Numbered from the stretch's first letter, positions 34,936 through 44,155 are shown. The stretch is DNA of 55,447 bases from an uncultured Poribacteria bacterium (GCA_951828515.1 OX639992.1:1770561-1826007), one strand, 5' to 3'. Translations and numbers: made by a program. Notes: generated by a model from the letters alone, not told the origin.

Positions 34936-37584
34936 TTACTTCAGTATTACGAGTTGCCTTGTCTGTTTAAACGTCGGAGTTGTCAATTCACAAATGTAAA
35001 CCCCACTCGCCACCCGCTCCCCTAACTCGTTTTTGCCATCCCAATACACCGCCTCACTACGGCTCAGGTAATATCCAGCAGTTTGATGTCCAGTGAAGAG
35101 TATCCGTACAATATGTCCTGTGGCATTATAGATGCGTATCGTGATGTCGCTATCTTCCGCGAGTTGGTATGGAATCCAAGTCTCTGGATTAAACGGATTT
35201 GGATAGTTGGCATGGAGTTTTGTGTCCATGGGTTCTTCAACAGATACCAACAGCCCCTTTAAGAAACGTCCGACTAATTCTTTATGTGTGGCGTTTGTTG
35301 ATACTTCTTCAATCTTTTCATAGAAGGAAGAGAGCAACGCAATGTCAGCATCTGAAAGGTAGATTGAACTTGACATGCCCTTGATGATTCCACCCGGTAG
35401 CGGCGAGATCCGCTCGCCGTTAGGACGATACGGTGCCGCTGCAACCGTCCGGTTTCTCTCAAGAGATACGATAAGCCAAACGAGATCTAAGATATTTACC
35501 TCACCATCCCTGTTGACATCTGCTCGAGGATTTGTAGGTGGATTTTCTCCGAAATGTTTAACGATAAGAACAAAGTCAAGTATATCCACCTGACCATCCC
35601 GATTGACATCGGAAACCGAGAGAGTAGCTTGCCCATCAGATTCAACGACACGTAACACTTGGTTTACCGGTACATCTTCTAATTTTTGAACGATGCCACT
35701 GGGCCAATGGATGACTAATTCACTAACCGTTTGACTCTGGGCAAGTCCAAAGTGGATACGCTTCTGATCTTGCTGTGCCCAGTGGATACCGCCTCCATTT
35801 TCTCGCAGTTGGGTTCTCCCATCCGGTGTGGTCGCGAAAAGTCTCGCGCCAATTCCATCTCGATTGGAAATGGTGCCTTCTAAATCAATTTGTAACCAAT
35901 TATTACCACTGCTGATGTTTCGGAAAAGTTGATCTGGTCCTTCGTTAAAGGGATACGCCCCTCTACCATTGGTGACAAAAAGATCAAGGTATCCATCCCT
36001 ATCGTAGTCAGCCATCGTAACGCTCTGTCCCCTACCCTGTGTACTTCCCTCTGCTCCACCTGCTCCCGCTAATTGGGCAAAAGTGCCGTCCCCTCGATTT
36101 TCATAAAAATAATTCGGGAAGTTGCTAATACTACTTGAACGGACAACATAGAGATCAACGTCCATATCATTATCGAAATCGCCGGCGACTGCGGAACGTC
36201 CGTCGATTGCCCCAAAAAAAGTAGGCACTGGAGCGAACCTCCCTGCCCGACTAATTAGAAGAACAGAGCGGGGTTGGTACGCGAGGTCATACCCAGAAAA
36301 GTTAACGGGTTCTACTTCTACTATTGGTTGATCCGCTTGTATAAGTGCTTCAAATCCGGTCCAATTCGTTTTAATATCAGGCTTTGTATGGTATAAGATG
36401 GTCCATCGGCGTGAACTTGGGGTGTATCCGACGTACATCCCCCAGAGTTCATTTTCGGGACGCGGCTTGAGTCCAGCGACCTTTGGATCATCAGGGTTCA
36501 ATACAAATATGAAGGATGAAACATTTCGGATAGGATCATTCGGGATAAATTCTCCGTTAAACGCCGTCAGTCTATGTCCGGCTTCACCGATGAATAAATG
36601 GTGTAATCGCGTCGCCCAAACGGAATGAATCTCAAACCTGACTTCCCCATTCGCCTTAAAACTAAATCCCTTCTCGCCAGTGTTAACTTGAATGTATGAT
36701 CTTATTTGATGCTCATTTTCTGTGTCAATATAATTACGAGCGATGCCCCGCGTAAGAAATGCATCAACGAGTAAGTCCCCGCTGAAGTCGACGAATATCG
36801 CATCTCGCACATCATAAAGAAGTTTCGGAATGTTAAGCATCTCGCTTAACTCTTTAAACGGTTGACCCGATATATCATATACACCCCCTGGATAAGGGTT
36901 GCCGTCAATAAAGATTTCCATGCTCCCATCACCTGTTATATCTGCCATCTGCGCCAATGTGACATCCTTGGTAATTTGGAAATCCAATATTTCATTAACA
37001 TTAGCAAAGCCGCTGGGGGTCTGCTGAAAAACTGAGGTCGTTACAAGGTTCCCCGCGCCATCTGGACGCGCTCTGCCGGTGATAAGAAGATCAAGCCGCC
37101 CGTCGTCATTCCAATCAAACCAAAGCGGTGCTCTACCTCGAAGTAGTGGAAGCGTTACCCCATATTCCGCAGCCCTCTCCATTAGCCTTCCATTTTCATT
37201 AATATAGAAGTGATTGTTATTCCGCGCATTCGTTAAATTTGTTCCTCCACCTCCGCCTGACAATACAATCAAATCTTGGTCGCCATCGTTATCAAAATCT
37301 GCCCACGCTGCACCGTGTGTATCCGCAAATGGGTTGGCATCCCAAACCTCATCAATGATGTCTGTGAAAGTCCCATCACCGTTGTTGCGATAGAGACTCG
37401 GTTTGTGTTTATGATTGGTAGCCCATAAATCGAGGTAACCGTCGCCATCAAAGTCGCCCCAAGCATTGCCCCAACTTTCACCAACTCGCGTAATTCCAGC
37501 CTGCTGTGATACCTCTTCAAACTGAATGTCTGCACAAACAGGGAGTAGAAAACAGGAAGCGAAAAATAGTATTAAAGTTCGCAT
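34936..37584 (-). CDS. FG-GAP/ASPIC-UnbV repeat protein with dockerin-like repeats and sorting-type C-terminus
   Basis: A secreted protein of 882 residues. A signal peptide covers residues 1-18 (MRTLILFFASCFLLPVCA). FG-GAP/VCBS repeats with Ca-binding DFDGDGYLDLW, DFDNDGDQDLIV and DYDRDGYLDLFV motifs form a beta-propeller. An ASPIC/UnbV domain (NWLQIDLEG, NRDGIGARL, VSELVIHWPSG) follows at about residues 535-625. Two dockerin-like repeats (DVNRDGQVDILDF, DVNRDGEVNILDL) and the NYPNPFNPETWIPY tail close it. GGAGGAAGA before ATG 37584 sets the start. A CGGCGAG/CTCGCCG palindrome is translated as NGERISP. Probably a surface or matrix protein; no enzyme activity can be assigned. Confidence 0.88.
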   Translation of the reverse strand: MRTLILFFASCFLLPVCADIQFEEVSQQAGITRVGESWGNAWGDFDGDGYLDLWATNHKHKPSLYRNNGDGTFTDIIDEVWDANPFADTHGAAWADFDNDGDQDLIVLSGGGGGTNLTNARNNNHFYINENGRLMERAAEYGVTLPLLRGRAPLWFDWNDDGRLDLLITGRARPDGAGNLVTTSVFQQTPSGFANVNEILDFQITKDVTLAQMADITGDGSMEIFIDGNPYPGGVYDISGQPFKELSEMLNIPKLLYDVRDAIFVDFSGDLLVDAFLTRGIARNYIDTENEHQIRSYIQVNTGEKGFSFKANGEVRFEIHSVWATRLHHLFIGEAGHRLTAFNGEFIPNDPIRNVSSFIFVLNPDDPKVAGLKPRPENELWGMYVGYTPSSRRWTILYHTKPDIKTNWTGFEALIQADQPIVEVEPVNFSGYDLAYQPRSVLLISRAGRFAPVPTFFGAIDGRSAVAGDFDNDMDVDLYVVRSSSISNFPNYFYENRGDGTFAQLAGAGGAEGSTQGRGQSVTMADYDRDGYLDLFVTNGRGAYPFNEGPDQLFRNISSGNNWLQIDLEGTISNRDGIGARLFATTPDGRTQLRENGGGIHWAQQDQKRIHFGLAQSQTVSELVIHWPSGIVQKLEDVPVNQVLRVVESDGQATLSVSDVNRDGQVDILDFVLIVKHFGENPPTNPRADVNRDGEVNILDLVWLIVSLERNRTVAAAPYRPNGERISPLPGGIIKGMSSSIYLSDADIALLSSFYEKIEEVSTNATHKELVGRFLKGLLVSVEEPMDTKLHANYPNPFNPETWIPYQLAEDSDITIRIYNATGHIVRILFTGHQTAGYYLSRSEAVYWDGKNELGERVASGVYICELTTPTFKQTRQLVILK
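35401..35419. repeat. Palindromic element inside the FG-GAP gene
   Basis: CGGCGAG (35401-35407) and CTCGCCG (35413-35419) around a five-base loop, translated as GERIS in the linker between the dockerin-like repeats and the tail. Confidence 0.55.
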
Positions 37585-37748
37585 TCTTCCTCCAATACCT
37601 GCGCCCAAAAAAGTCAAATAAATAGGATAGATATTCTAAAGTTACAGGGGAAAATACTAAAGATACTCAAGTTAGACGGTATATTTATCCAGGTCTGACG
37701 ACATTGTATCATTATTTTGATAATACAATAGCACGGCACAATCTTAGA

Positions 37749-38360
37749 TTATTGCGTAAGTCCTATTATATTCGTTTTCAATAACACATTGTTGTCCAGT
37801 TTACCTTTCGATGCTATGATGGAACCTGGAACCCGTACGTGCAAAAGACTGGGATCTTTAATCGCTCTAAGTCTTTTCGTTATTTTTATTTTTGGCACAT
37901 CTTCGCAGAGCATGACGCCCGGTGTAGCACACAGTGGAGTATACATATTAAAAAATGCAACCTGTTGGTCGTGTACATGTTCAGCGTCATCAATTAGAAG
38001 ATGGTAAGGTCCATAACGAGCAGCAGATTGCACGCCCTGTTCCGTGTATGCGTCAACGTTAAGAAAAATCCCCTTCTCGCCAAAATCCTCATGAATTGGA
38101 CTGTTATCAAGCCCCACAAATCTCTCTACAAACGGCATCTTCGCAAAAGCATGTCCACTGCCCTCACCAAACATAGTGACACCTATTTCCAAGACCCGTA
38201 TAGGCTGCATCCCATTTTGAAAAAGAAGTGAGGAAAATAACCAATCATAAAGATTTCCATAATCGTGGCGAATTCCTGTTTTGTCCGAATTAGATTCATC
38301 TAAATAAGCTGAAGGTCGTTTTTCTGAAAAACAATCTACTAAAGATATATCTGAAGCCAT
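37749..38360 (-). CDS. Class I SAM methyltransferase-like protein with repeat-derived C-terminus
   Basis: A 203-residue protein resembling small Rossmann methyltransferases of the cephalosporin-hydroxylase/macrocin type. IRVLEIGVTMFGEG (about residues 54-67) is the SAM motif, GLDNSP follows, and HLLIDDAEHVHDQQVAFF matches the DGxHxYEQ region of that group. Its last residues, IIGLTQ and the stop, are encoded by a TAGGACTTACGCA element end, so the protein may be shortened. Upstream AAGGAG lies nearer to an out-of-frame ATG than to this one. Likely a sugar-modifying enzyme in the polysaccharide locus. Confidence 0.6.
   Translation of the reverse strand: MASDISLVDCFSEKRPSAYLDESNSDKTGIRHDYGNLYDWLFSSLLFQNGMQPIRVLEIGVTMFGEGSGHAFAKMPFVERFVGLDNSPIHEDFGEKGIFLNVDAYTEQGVQSAARYGPYHLLIDDAEHVHDQQVAFFNMYTPLCATPGVMLCEDVPKIKITKRLRAIKDPSLLHVRVPGSIIASKGKLDNNVLLKTNIIGLTQ
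37753..37765. mobile_element. Solo TAGGACTTACGCA end at a gene terminus
   Basis: TGCGTAAGTCCTA on the plus strand; the coding strand reads through it into TAA. No second end was seen nearby. Confidence 0.55.
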
Positions 38361-38533
38361 GCTTCATGTGTCTCCTTCCGATATTTGTATTCGGATCGAA
38401 AAATTTAATAGTAGCGTCCCTAATTAATGACTACACATTCGAATTGACGAGGTTAGGATACCTCATCAGCGAGGCAAGGGATCCTCAATCCCCTGTGTTC
38501 ACATATTTTTGGGTTTTACCATATTTGATTCTA

Positions 38534-39739
38534 TCACAAAAACTTCCGATATACATTCATAATCCTTTCATAGTGAATGTCGGCATTAAATTTAGTTTCC
38601 ATTTTTTTTCGAGCGGCTTCACCCATCTCCATCACTTTGGATTTATGTTCACACATCCATAGTAACCGGTCACGTAATAGTTCGTGTTCTCCAGATGGAA
38701 TAAGAAATCCATTAACTCCATTTTCTATTAATTCTGGTATTCCGCCTATATTCGCGCCAATTACCGGTTTGCCGTAAGCACAGGCTTCTAAAACGGACAT
38801 AGGACAATTTTCATACCACTCGGCTGGCAAAACTGTACATATACTGTTTAGAACCAATTCACGGAGTTCATCACCCTGTTTAAAACCCAAAAGATGAATA
38901 TGTTCGCATCCATTTTCTTCTATAATTTGCTGGACTTCAGACATCGCTTTGCCATCCCCAACGATATAGAGGGGGATTTGTTTAAGTGGAATCGCTGCCT
39001 TTATCAACGTTGAAATACCTTTGCTTCGATCCACTCTCCCAAAATAAAGCACATATTCACCAACAGAAAAATTCGGGACGATATCAGACACATCTATAAA
39101 GTTATGAACCGTTGAAATCTTATTTTCAGGAATCCCGTACTGTATCATCTTTTTCCTGAGAAAATGAGACACAGAAATAAAATGATCAAACTTATCGACT
39201 GAACCGAGGAAACGCGAGACATAAGATTCAGTAACACTCAATGCTGTGCGCGCAAGTGAGCCTCTATTACACCGCTTTGGAAGTGCATGCCAAAAATGTT
39301 TCCCTTCACACGCTTCACAAATTTCATCGCTCGACAAATGAGTAGACACAGGACAAGTTAATTGATAATCGTGCAACGTCTGAATAAGTGGTATACCGGC
39401 TTTTTTAAGGCCGCCTAAAATTGCGGCAGTTAACTTGCCATAGTAGATATGAAAGTGCGCAATATCCACGTTTGTATTGCTCAATAACCTTTGAATTGAT
39501 TTCACGGCATCACGTGAATATAAAAAACGCAGTAAGTCGCCAGTCCTCGGACGCTCAAAATCCGCACCGCGCGGAAAATAATGTTCCCATTCGGACGGTT
39601 CATTCTTGGCACTCGCCGCCGTAAAGGGAATAACCCGATGTCCGTGTTTCTGCAACAACTCGGCGAGGGTAAAAAAGTAGCGATCAGAACCGCCGCGGAC
39701 ATAGTGGTTTTGTGAGACATTCAGAATCGTACTTTTCAT
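38534..39739 (-). CDS. Glycosyltransferase family 4 protein
   Basis: A 401-residue GT-B glycosyltransferase. The N-terminal domain has NVSQNHYVRGGSDRYFFTLA (residues 6-25, glycine-rich loop), and the C-terminal domain has YVLYFGRVDRSKGISTLIKA, LYIVGDGKAM, HLLGFKQGDEL and the catalytic ENCPMSVLEACAYGKPVI (E-x7-E region). A Cys-rich insertion (CPVSTHLSSDEICEACEG, about residue 130-150) is common in this subgroup. AGGAGG before the ATG at 39739 sets the start. It adds a sugar to the lipid-linked repeat unit of this locus. Confidence 0.93.
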   Translation of the reverse strand: MKSTILNVSQNHYVRGGSDRYFFTLAELLQKHGHRVIPFTAASAKNEPSEWEHYFPRGADFERPRTGDLLRFLYSRDAVKSIQRLLSNTNVDIAHFHIYYGKLTAAILGGLKKAGIPLIQTLHDYQLTCPVSTHLSSDEICEACEGKHFWHALPKRCNRGSLARTALSVTESYVSRFLGSVDKFDHFISVSHFLRKKMIQYGIPENKISTVHNFIDVSDIVPNFSVGEYVLYFGRVDRSKGISTLIKAAIPLKQIPLYIVGDGKAMSEVQQIIEENGCEHIHLLGFKQGDELRELVLNSICTVLPAEWYENCPMSVLEACAYGKPVIGANIGGIPELIENGVNGFLIPSGEHELLRDRLLWMCEHKSKVMEMGEAARKKMETKFNADIHYERIMNVYRKFL

Positions 39740-39934
39740 TAGTGATACCTCCTGGCAGAATGAGTAGAAGGTGGATTTACGGGACATTCAGCATAGTGTG
39801 CATTCTTTAATAGTTGTCAGTTTCCAGTACGGATTTTTGAAAACCCCTTCAGTCTGCCTGGCAGTGAGAGTTACAAGAGGGTTTAGGGCTATCGCAGTCC
39901 TCGTTCAACTGAAAACTAATAACTGATAACCATA

Positions 39935-40846
39935 CTATAGATCGGCAAGAAGTGTTGGATATGGAAAGCCGGCATTTTCGATCCGTGTATTCGCGAACGG
40001 TTCATAATAGACTGTGCCTATCTGTTTGGTAATCAGCACCGGATCAGCGGCATCTATAATAACATTCGCTATCTCGGTAGCATCTGAATTCCCCCACCAA
40101 TTGTGGGTTACCACCAAGTCAAATTTTACATTCAAACGGAGTGCGAAAATGTTTGCGTTCAGGTTGTTGTTTTGAATAATAGATTGGACATTTTCACAGA
40201 AGATTCCAGTTTCGTTTTTGGTGATACTGTTGCTCTCAATCTTTGGTCGTGTTTGGCGTCCGATAGTATTAATCCCGACATGATTGTCAAGAATATCATT
40301 GTGTCGGATGATAGCATCGCTTCCGTCCAGAGTGATGGCGGTTTCATTTTCACGAAGGGTGCATTCTGCAACAGTTGGGGATGTCGTTTTGATGTTGAGG
40401 GCAACCGTGGCATGCTCTATAACCGTCCCTCTGACGAAACTCTCTAAATCGTGTGTATGGTCGAAGAGGATTCCGTTCCAATCACCGGAGGCTGATTCGA
40501 CATTGTTCGATGTGAGATGCACGAGTCGAGTGACCACATCTTGATCTAAAGGTGTTCCGATCTTTAGAATACCTCTCACTGTGAGAAGGGCATCCCGTCC
40601 AAATTTAACAGTCGTGCCGGGTGGTATGTTGAGGGTTATCTCCTGTGGAATCTCCAATGTACCATGTACAATATACGTTTTTTCGGGGTTCCACGTTTCA
40701 TTTTCAGCCAATCGATGGTCTCTCAGAACAACTTCGGAACTCTCTTCAGGCGATAGGGGATTCGGGGTATCTTGCGTCGTACAACCCATACTCACCGCTA
40801 AACCAAGATAGAAGATTAATAGGTAGTATATTAATCGATTTTTCAT
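39935..40846 (-). CDS. Parallel beta-helix lipoprotein
   Basis: A 303-residue lipoprotein: the signal peptide ends at MGC (Cys22), then a right-handed parallel beta-helix of the pectate-lyase/copper-binding NosD type, seen in the run of V-E-x-N-x-I-x-x-N repeats (IRHNDILDNHVGINTI, IESNSITKNETGIF, IIQNNNLNANIFAL). A motif NWWGN near residue 248 is typical of these solenoids. It may bind or cut polysaccharide at the cell surface. No catalytic residues can be named. GGAAG precedes the ATG. Confidence 0.8.
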   Translation of the reverse strand: MKNRLIYYLLIFYLGLAVSMGCTTQDTPNPLSPEESSEVVLRDHRLAENETWNPEKTYIVHGTLEIPQEITLNIPPGTTVKFGRDALLTVRGILKIGTPLDQDVVTRLVHLTSNNVESASGDWNGILFDHTHDLESFVRGTVIEHATVALNIKTTSPTVAECTLRENETAITLDGSDAIIRHNDILDNHVGINTIGRQTRPKIESNSITKNETGIFCENVQSIIQNNNLNANIFALRLNVKFDLVVTHNWWGNSDATEIANVIIDAADPVLITKQIGTVYYEPFANTRIENAGFPYPTLLADL

Positions 40847-40861
40847 TTTCTATTTTATCTT

Positions 40862-41317
40862 CCGCTACAAAACCCAATCCTTCAGGTTTGGGATGTAGTA
40901 GCGGAAACCCCTTAAGTTGTAAAAAAAGACTTGATATTCGTCTAAAAATCTGCTATAATGTTCATTGTATTCGGCATTGGTTGTGAGTTGATGCCCTGGT
41001 ATATTGCTTGATATTCAGACAACTACGTAAAAGCCTATACCCCTCAAAAACATCTAAAATATGCTTGACATGTGTTCGGGAAATCCAAGTCATGTTGTAT
41101 CCCACGAGAATGTAAAGAGATTAATAGTCTCTCACAACACATCAAACTGTTCATAAGGCACTTCGGTGCGGGGTCGGGGTAGCGTCCCTTGTGCTTAGGC
41201 ATCGTAAGACTTTCATTTTTGACATTCTCAAACCGAAAGCAATGTCGCTTGAAGCCACGAACCTTCAGCAGAGTTCACAAAAGCCTTTGCTGAAGCCCAA
41301 GTCTTTAGGCTTGGGTA
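40862..41317 (+). mobile_element. Probable IS200/IS605-type remnant (PATE-like) with hairpin ends
   Basis: The left hairpin is CCGCTAC/GTAGCGG (40862-40868, 40898-40904) enclosing CCCAA/TTGGG with loop TCCTTCAGGT. The right hairpin is CCCAAG/CTTGGG (41295-41300, 41310-41315) with loop TCTTTAGG. CCC-...-CTTTAG-...-GGG hairpins mark IS200/IS605 ends. No TnpA or TnpB ORF is left; the bases before the right hairpin look like the degenerate 3' part of a tnpB-type gene. This fills most of the 600-base gap between the beta-helix gene and pnkp; the rest shows nothing. Confidence 0.4.
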
Positions 41318-41446
41318 CTCTCACGTGCTGTTGCAGTAAAATTCCTATTTTGTAGTATCTGTTGTAATTCGCGGAGATTTTCGTCAAAAAAAATTGGATG
41401 CGAAGTTTTTTAGCATTAAATCCGGTCATCGTTTCAAAACGGACGT

Positions 41447-44014
41447 TTAGAGTCTCGGATCAACAGCCTCACTTTCGAGTGCCAGAATTCCGAAAACGCA
41501 CTCATGAACACGGGACAAGGGTTCACGGTGAACGAAGCGTTCAAGCGCCTCAACGCCTAACGCAAACTCTCGAAGTGCGAGAGAACGTTTGTGAGAAAGT
41601 CCGCGAGAACGGAGACGTTCTAAGTTTCGAGGCACTGTATATTCAGGTCCATAGATTATCCGTAGGTATTCACGACCTCGACACTTTATAGCGGGTTGTA
41701 CCAATCCTCGCTTGCCTTGAACGATAAAATCCAGGGGTTTGATGACTGTCCCTTCGCTGCCCTGCTCGGTGAGTTCTTCCCACCGACGGATCGCTTCAGT
41801 TTGGCTTGCCTCATGAGTCACATCAACCCTCTCGTAGTGAGTGGCGAACAACAGGTTATCCTCAGAATTCTCACAGAGTTTCGTAAGCATTCGCATGTGC
41901 CACAGATGGTCTTTGTCGAAATACACCGTACCTTCCGTCGCAAGTAGATGGAACGGAGCCAGTCTCAAGTCCGCAATAGACTGGACGTCCCAACAATATT
42001 GCTGATATGCCCTAACGTATGCGGTCACTGCCTCTGCGCGCTGACGATAGTCATCCAATATACAATCTACGTCAACGCCGCGTTCGGCGGTTGTTTTTAG
42101 GGAGGCAATCGTTTCTCCTAACGCGACACGAGCCGATGCTCCGACGGGTGCATATTGCTGCTGTAACAATTCCTGAGCCTTAACTGACCAAGGCATCAAC
42201 TCACAGTCAAAACAGATCCAATCTGTATTGAGGGTTTCCCAATAGCCGACTGTATCCATCGCTGTTTTCACCTGTTCCAACAGTTCGGCTTCAATCGTGG
42301 CATCGTTAAAGAAACGTCTACCGGTCCGTGTGTAACAGATGCCAAGCGCGTCGTCCGGGACACCAAATCGTCTTTTCGCGGTTTCTGGATCTCGGCAAAC
42401 GACAACGACAGCACGGGATCCCATGTGTTTTTCTTCCCAAATGACTTTGGATACGCCTTGTTTGCGGTAATAAGCGAACCCTTCCGCCGGATGTTCAAGC
42501 AGCCCCGGATTGCTTGTGGTTTCTGTTGGTGACATCGTGGGTGGAAGATATATAAGCCATTTTGGGTTTATAGCGAAACGACTCATTCCCTCAAGTGCGG
42601 TTATTGTATTCTCTTCACGGATTGTCACATTATGATGTAATCGCGTGCTGATGACCCGCCTCCCAAGTACATCATTGATGTCGAGAATGTCATCAGACAC
42701 CTGCATTTCGACAGAAGATTGTCGGGAATCGGAGTCCCCTCCTACAAGAAGCGGTTTAACCGGTTCATAATACGTCCGGTGTGCGGGGATAGACACGAGT
42801 TCTTTTTCAGGGTATCGCAATGCTGTCAGTTTACCGCCGAAAACACATCCGGTATCAATGTTGATTGTTCGATTTACCCATTGCGGCTCGACGACCGGCG
42901 TGTGTCCATAGACAACCATCGCGTTCCCGCGATATTCGTCAGCCCAATTGCGTCGAATAGGTAAGTCGAACTCATCGGTTTCTCCGGTGGTTTCGCCATA
43001 GAGTGCGAATTCTCGTACGCGCCCCGACGCCCTGCCTTGCAATTCTTCCTTCATTCCTGCATGCGCGACGATCAACTTTCCGTTGTCAAGGACATAGTGG
43101 CTCACCAAACCATCAAGGAATTCTACGATTTGTGCCTTAAATTCGGCTGATTCTCTCTCCAATTGAGAAAGCGATTCTGCCAATCCGTGTGTCGGATTCA
43201 CATTTTTGCCGCGAAGTGCCCGGATCAGTTTTATGTCATGATTCCCCGGTACGCAGTAGGCAGTGTTAGTCTTTTGCATCCCCATGACCAAGCGTAACAC
43301 TTCAGGGACTTTAGGACCTCGGTCAACAAAATCGCCCACGAAAACCGCTTTCCTGCCTTGTGGCGGCTCAACAACGGTGTCGCCGTCCGGTTGTATTGAG
43401 ACCTTGTAACCGAGTTCTTCGAGCAACTCAACAAGCTCATCAAAACAGCCGTGAATATCCCCAATAATATCAAACGGTCCTTGCTCGTCTGTGCGATTCG
43501 GCCACAATGGCTGCCGCTCTATATGGGTGGCTTCAATAACTTCGGGTGTGGACATTACATAGACAAAGTGCCGAAAACCTTCGCGTTTGAGAGTGCGCAA
43601 CGAGCGACGGAGTTGTTGGCTCTGTTGACGGATGACATGAGGTTTCAAATTTCTGTCGGGACGCGTCTCGTTTCTTTCTCGACAAAGTTTTGTGGGCAGA
43701 TCAAACACAATAGCAACGGTTAAATAGTGGTATTCGCGCGCCAGTGCCAACAAAGGTTTTCGCGCTTCAACCTGGACATTCGTGGCATCAATAACCGTCA
43801 ATTTCCCGGCAGCGAGCCGTTTGGCTGCGATGAAGCGTAGCACTTCAAAAGCATCATTCGTTACCGTCTGGTCGGTCTCATCGTCTGAAACGAGTCCTCG
43901 ACAGAAATCCGACGAAAGAATCTCGGTCGGTTTAAAATGCTTACGTGCAAAGGTGGATTTACCTGACCCGGAAGGTCCAATGAGAAGTACAAGTGAAGGT
44001 TCAGGAATTCTCAT
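41447..44014 (-). CDS. pnkp: Polynucleotide kinase-phosphatase-ligase Pnkp
   Basis: An 855-residue RNA repair enzyme that heals and seals broken RNA. Domains in order: 5' kinase with P-loop LIGPSGSGKST (residues 11-21); a calcineurin-like 2',3'-phosphatase with GDIHGC, VGDFVDRGP, GNHD and VAHAGM (about 185-440); and a C-terminal ATP-dependent adenylyltransferase (about 480-855) with EEKHMGSR, whose Lys should take AMP. Length matches bacterial Pnkp (about 850). The partner Hen1 is encoded just upstream, and two leader cassettes separate them. In other bacteria the pair repairs ribotoxin-cut tRNA and methylates the joint. Confidence 0.95.
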   Translation of the reverse strand: MRIPEPSLVLLIGPSGSGKSTFARKHFKPTEILSSDFCRGLVSDDETDQTVTNDAFEVLRFIAAKRLAAGKLTVIDATNVQVEARKPLLALAREYHYLTVAIVFDLPTKLCRERNETRPDRNLKPHVIRQQSQQLRRSLRTLKREGFRHFVYVMSTPEVIEATHIERQPLWPNRTDEQGPFDIIGDIHGCFDELVELLEELGYKVSIQPDGDTVVEPPQGRKAVFVGDFVDRGPKVPEVLRLVMGMQKTNTAYCVPGNHDIKLIRALRGKNVNPTHGLAESLSQLERESAEFKAQIVEFLDGLVSHYVLDNGKLIVAHAGMKEELQGRASGRVREFALYGETTGETDEFDLPIRRNWADEYRGNAMVVYGHTPVVEPQWVNRTINIDTGCVFGGKLTALRYPEKELVSIPAHRTYYEPVKPLLVGGDSDSRQSSVEMQVSDDILDINDVLGRRVISTRLHHNVTIREENTITALEGMSRFAINPKWLIYLPPTMSPTETTSNPGLLEHPAEGFAYYRKQGVSKVIWEEKHMGSRAVVVVCRDPETAKRRFGVPDDALGICYTRTGRRFFNDATIEAELLEQVKTAMDTVGYWETLNTDWICFDCELMPWSVKAQELLQQQYAPVGASARVALGETIASLKTTAERGVDVDCILDDYRQRAEAVTAYVRAYQQYCWDVQSIADLRLAPFHLLATEGTVYFDKDHLWHMRMLTKLCENSEDNLLFATHYERVDVTHEASQTEAIRRWEELTEQGSEGTVIKPLDFIVQGKRGLVQPAIKCRGREYLRIIYGPEYTVPRNLERLRSRGLSHKRSLALREFALGVEALERFVHREPLSRVHECVFGILALESEAVDPRL

Positions 44015-44034
44015 GTTTCTAATTTTCCTTGCGG
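44015..44034 (-). repeat. Leader cassette core, copy 10
   Basis: Coding-strand CCGCAAGGAAAATTAGAAAC ends at the pnkp ATG. The upstream flank has TACGGGAAGGCAGGT and TAATGAAATGGAGGGCG. Confidence 0.8.
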
Positions 44035-44135
44035 TTCGATGAAGTGGGTTTATACATTTACCTGCCTTCCCGTAGAGTCGCCCTCCATTTCATTACGGGC
44101 TTGCGGCTTTGGACTTCGAGAAGAATAACAGACAC

Positions 44136-44155
44136 TTTCCTAATTTTCCTTGCGG
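44136..44155 (-). repeat. Leader cassette core, copy 11
   Basis: Coding-strand CCGCAAGGAAAATTAGGAAA, followed by GTG of a 25-codon frame and then by cassette 10. Confidence 0.75.

Noticed and set aside
41398-41691. Plus-strand ORF opposite the 3' end of pnkp
   Set aside because: It is a shadow of the highly conserved Pnkp ligase domain, without a ribosome binding site or recognisable motifs.
44060-44138. 25-codon GTG-started ORF between leader cassettes 10 and 11
   Set aside because: It is composed of repeat sequence and has no support beyond the cassette-like AAGG upstream.
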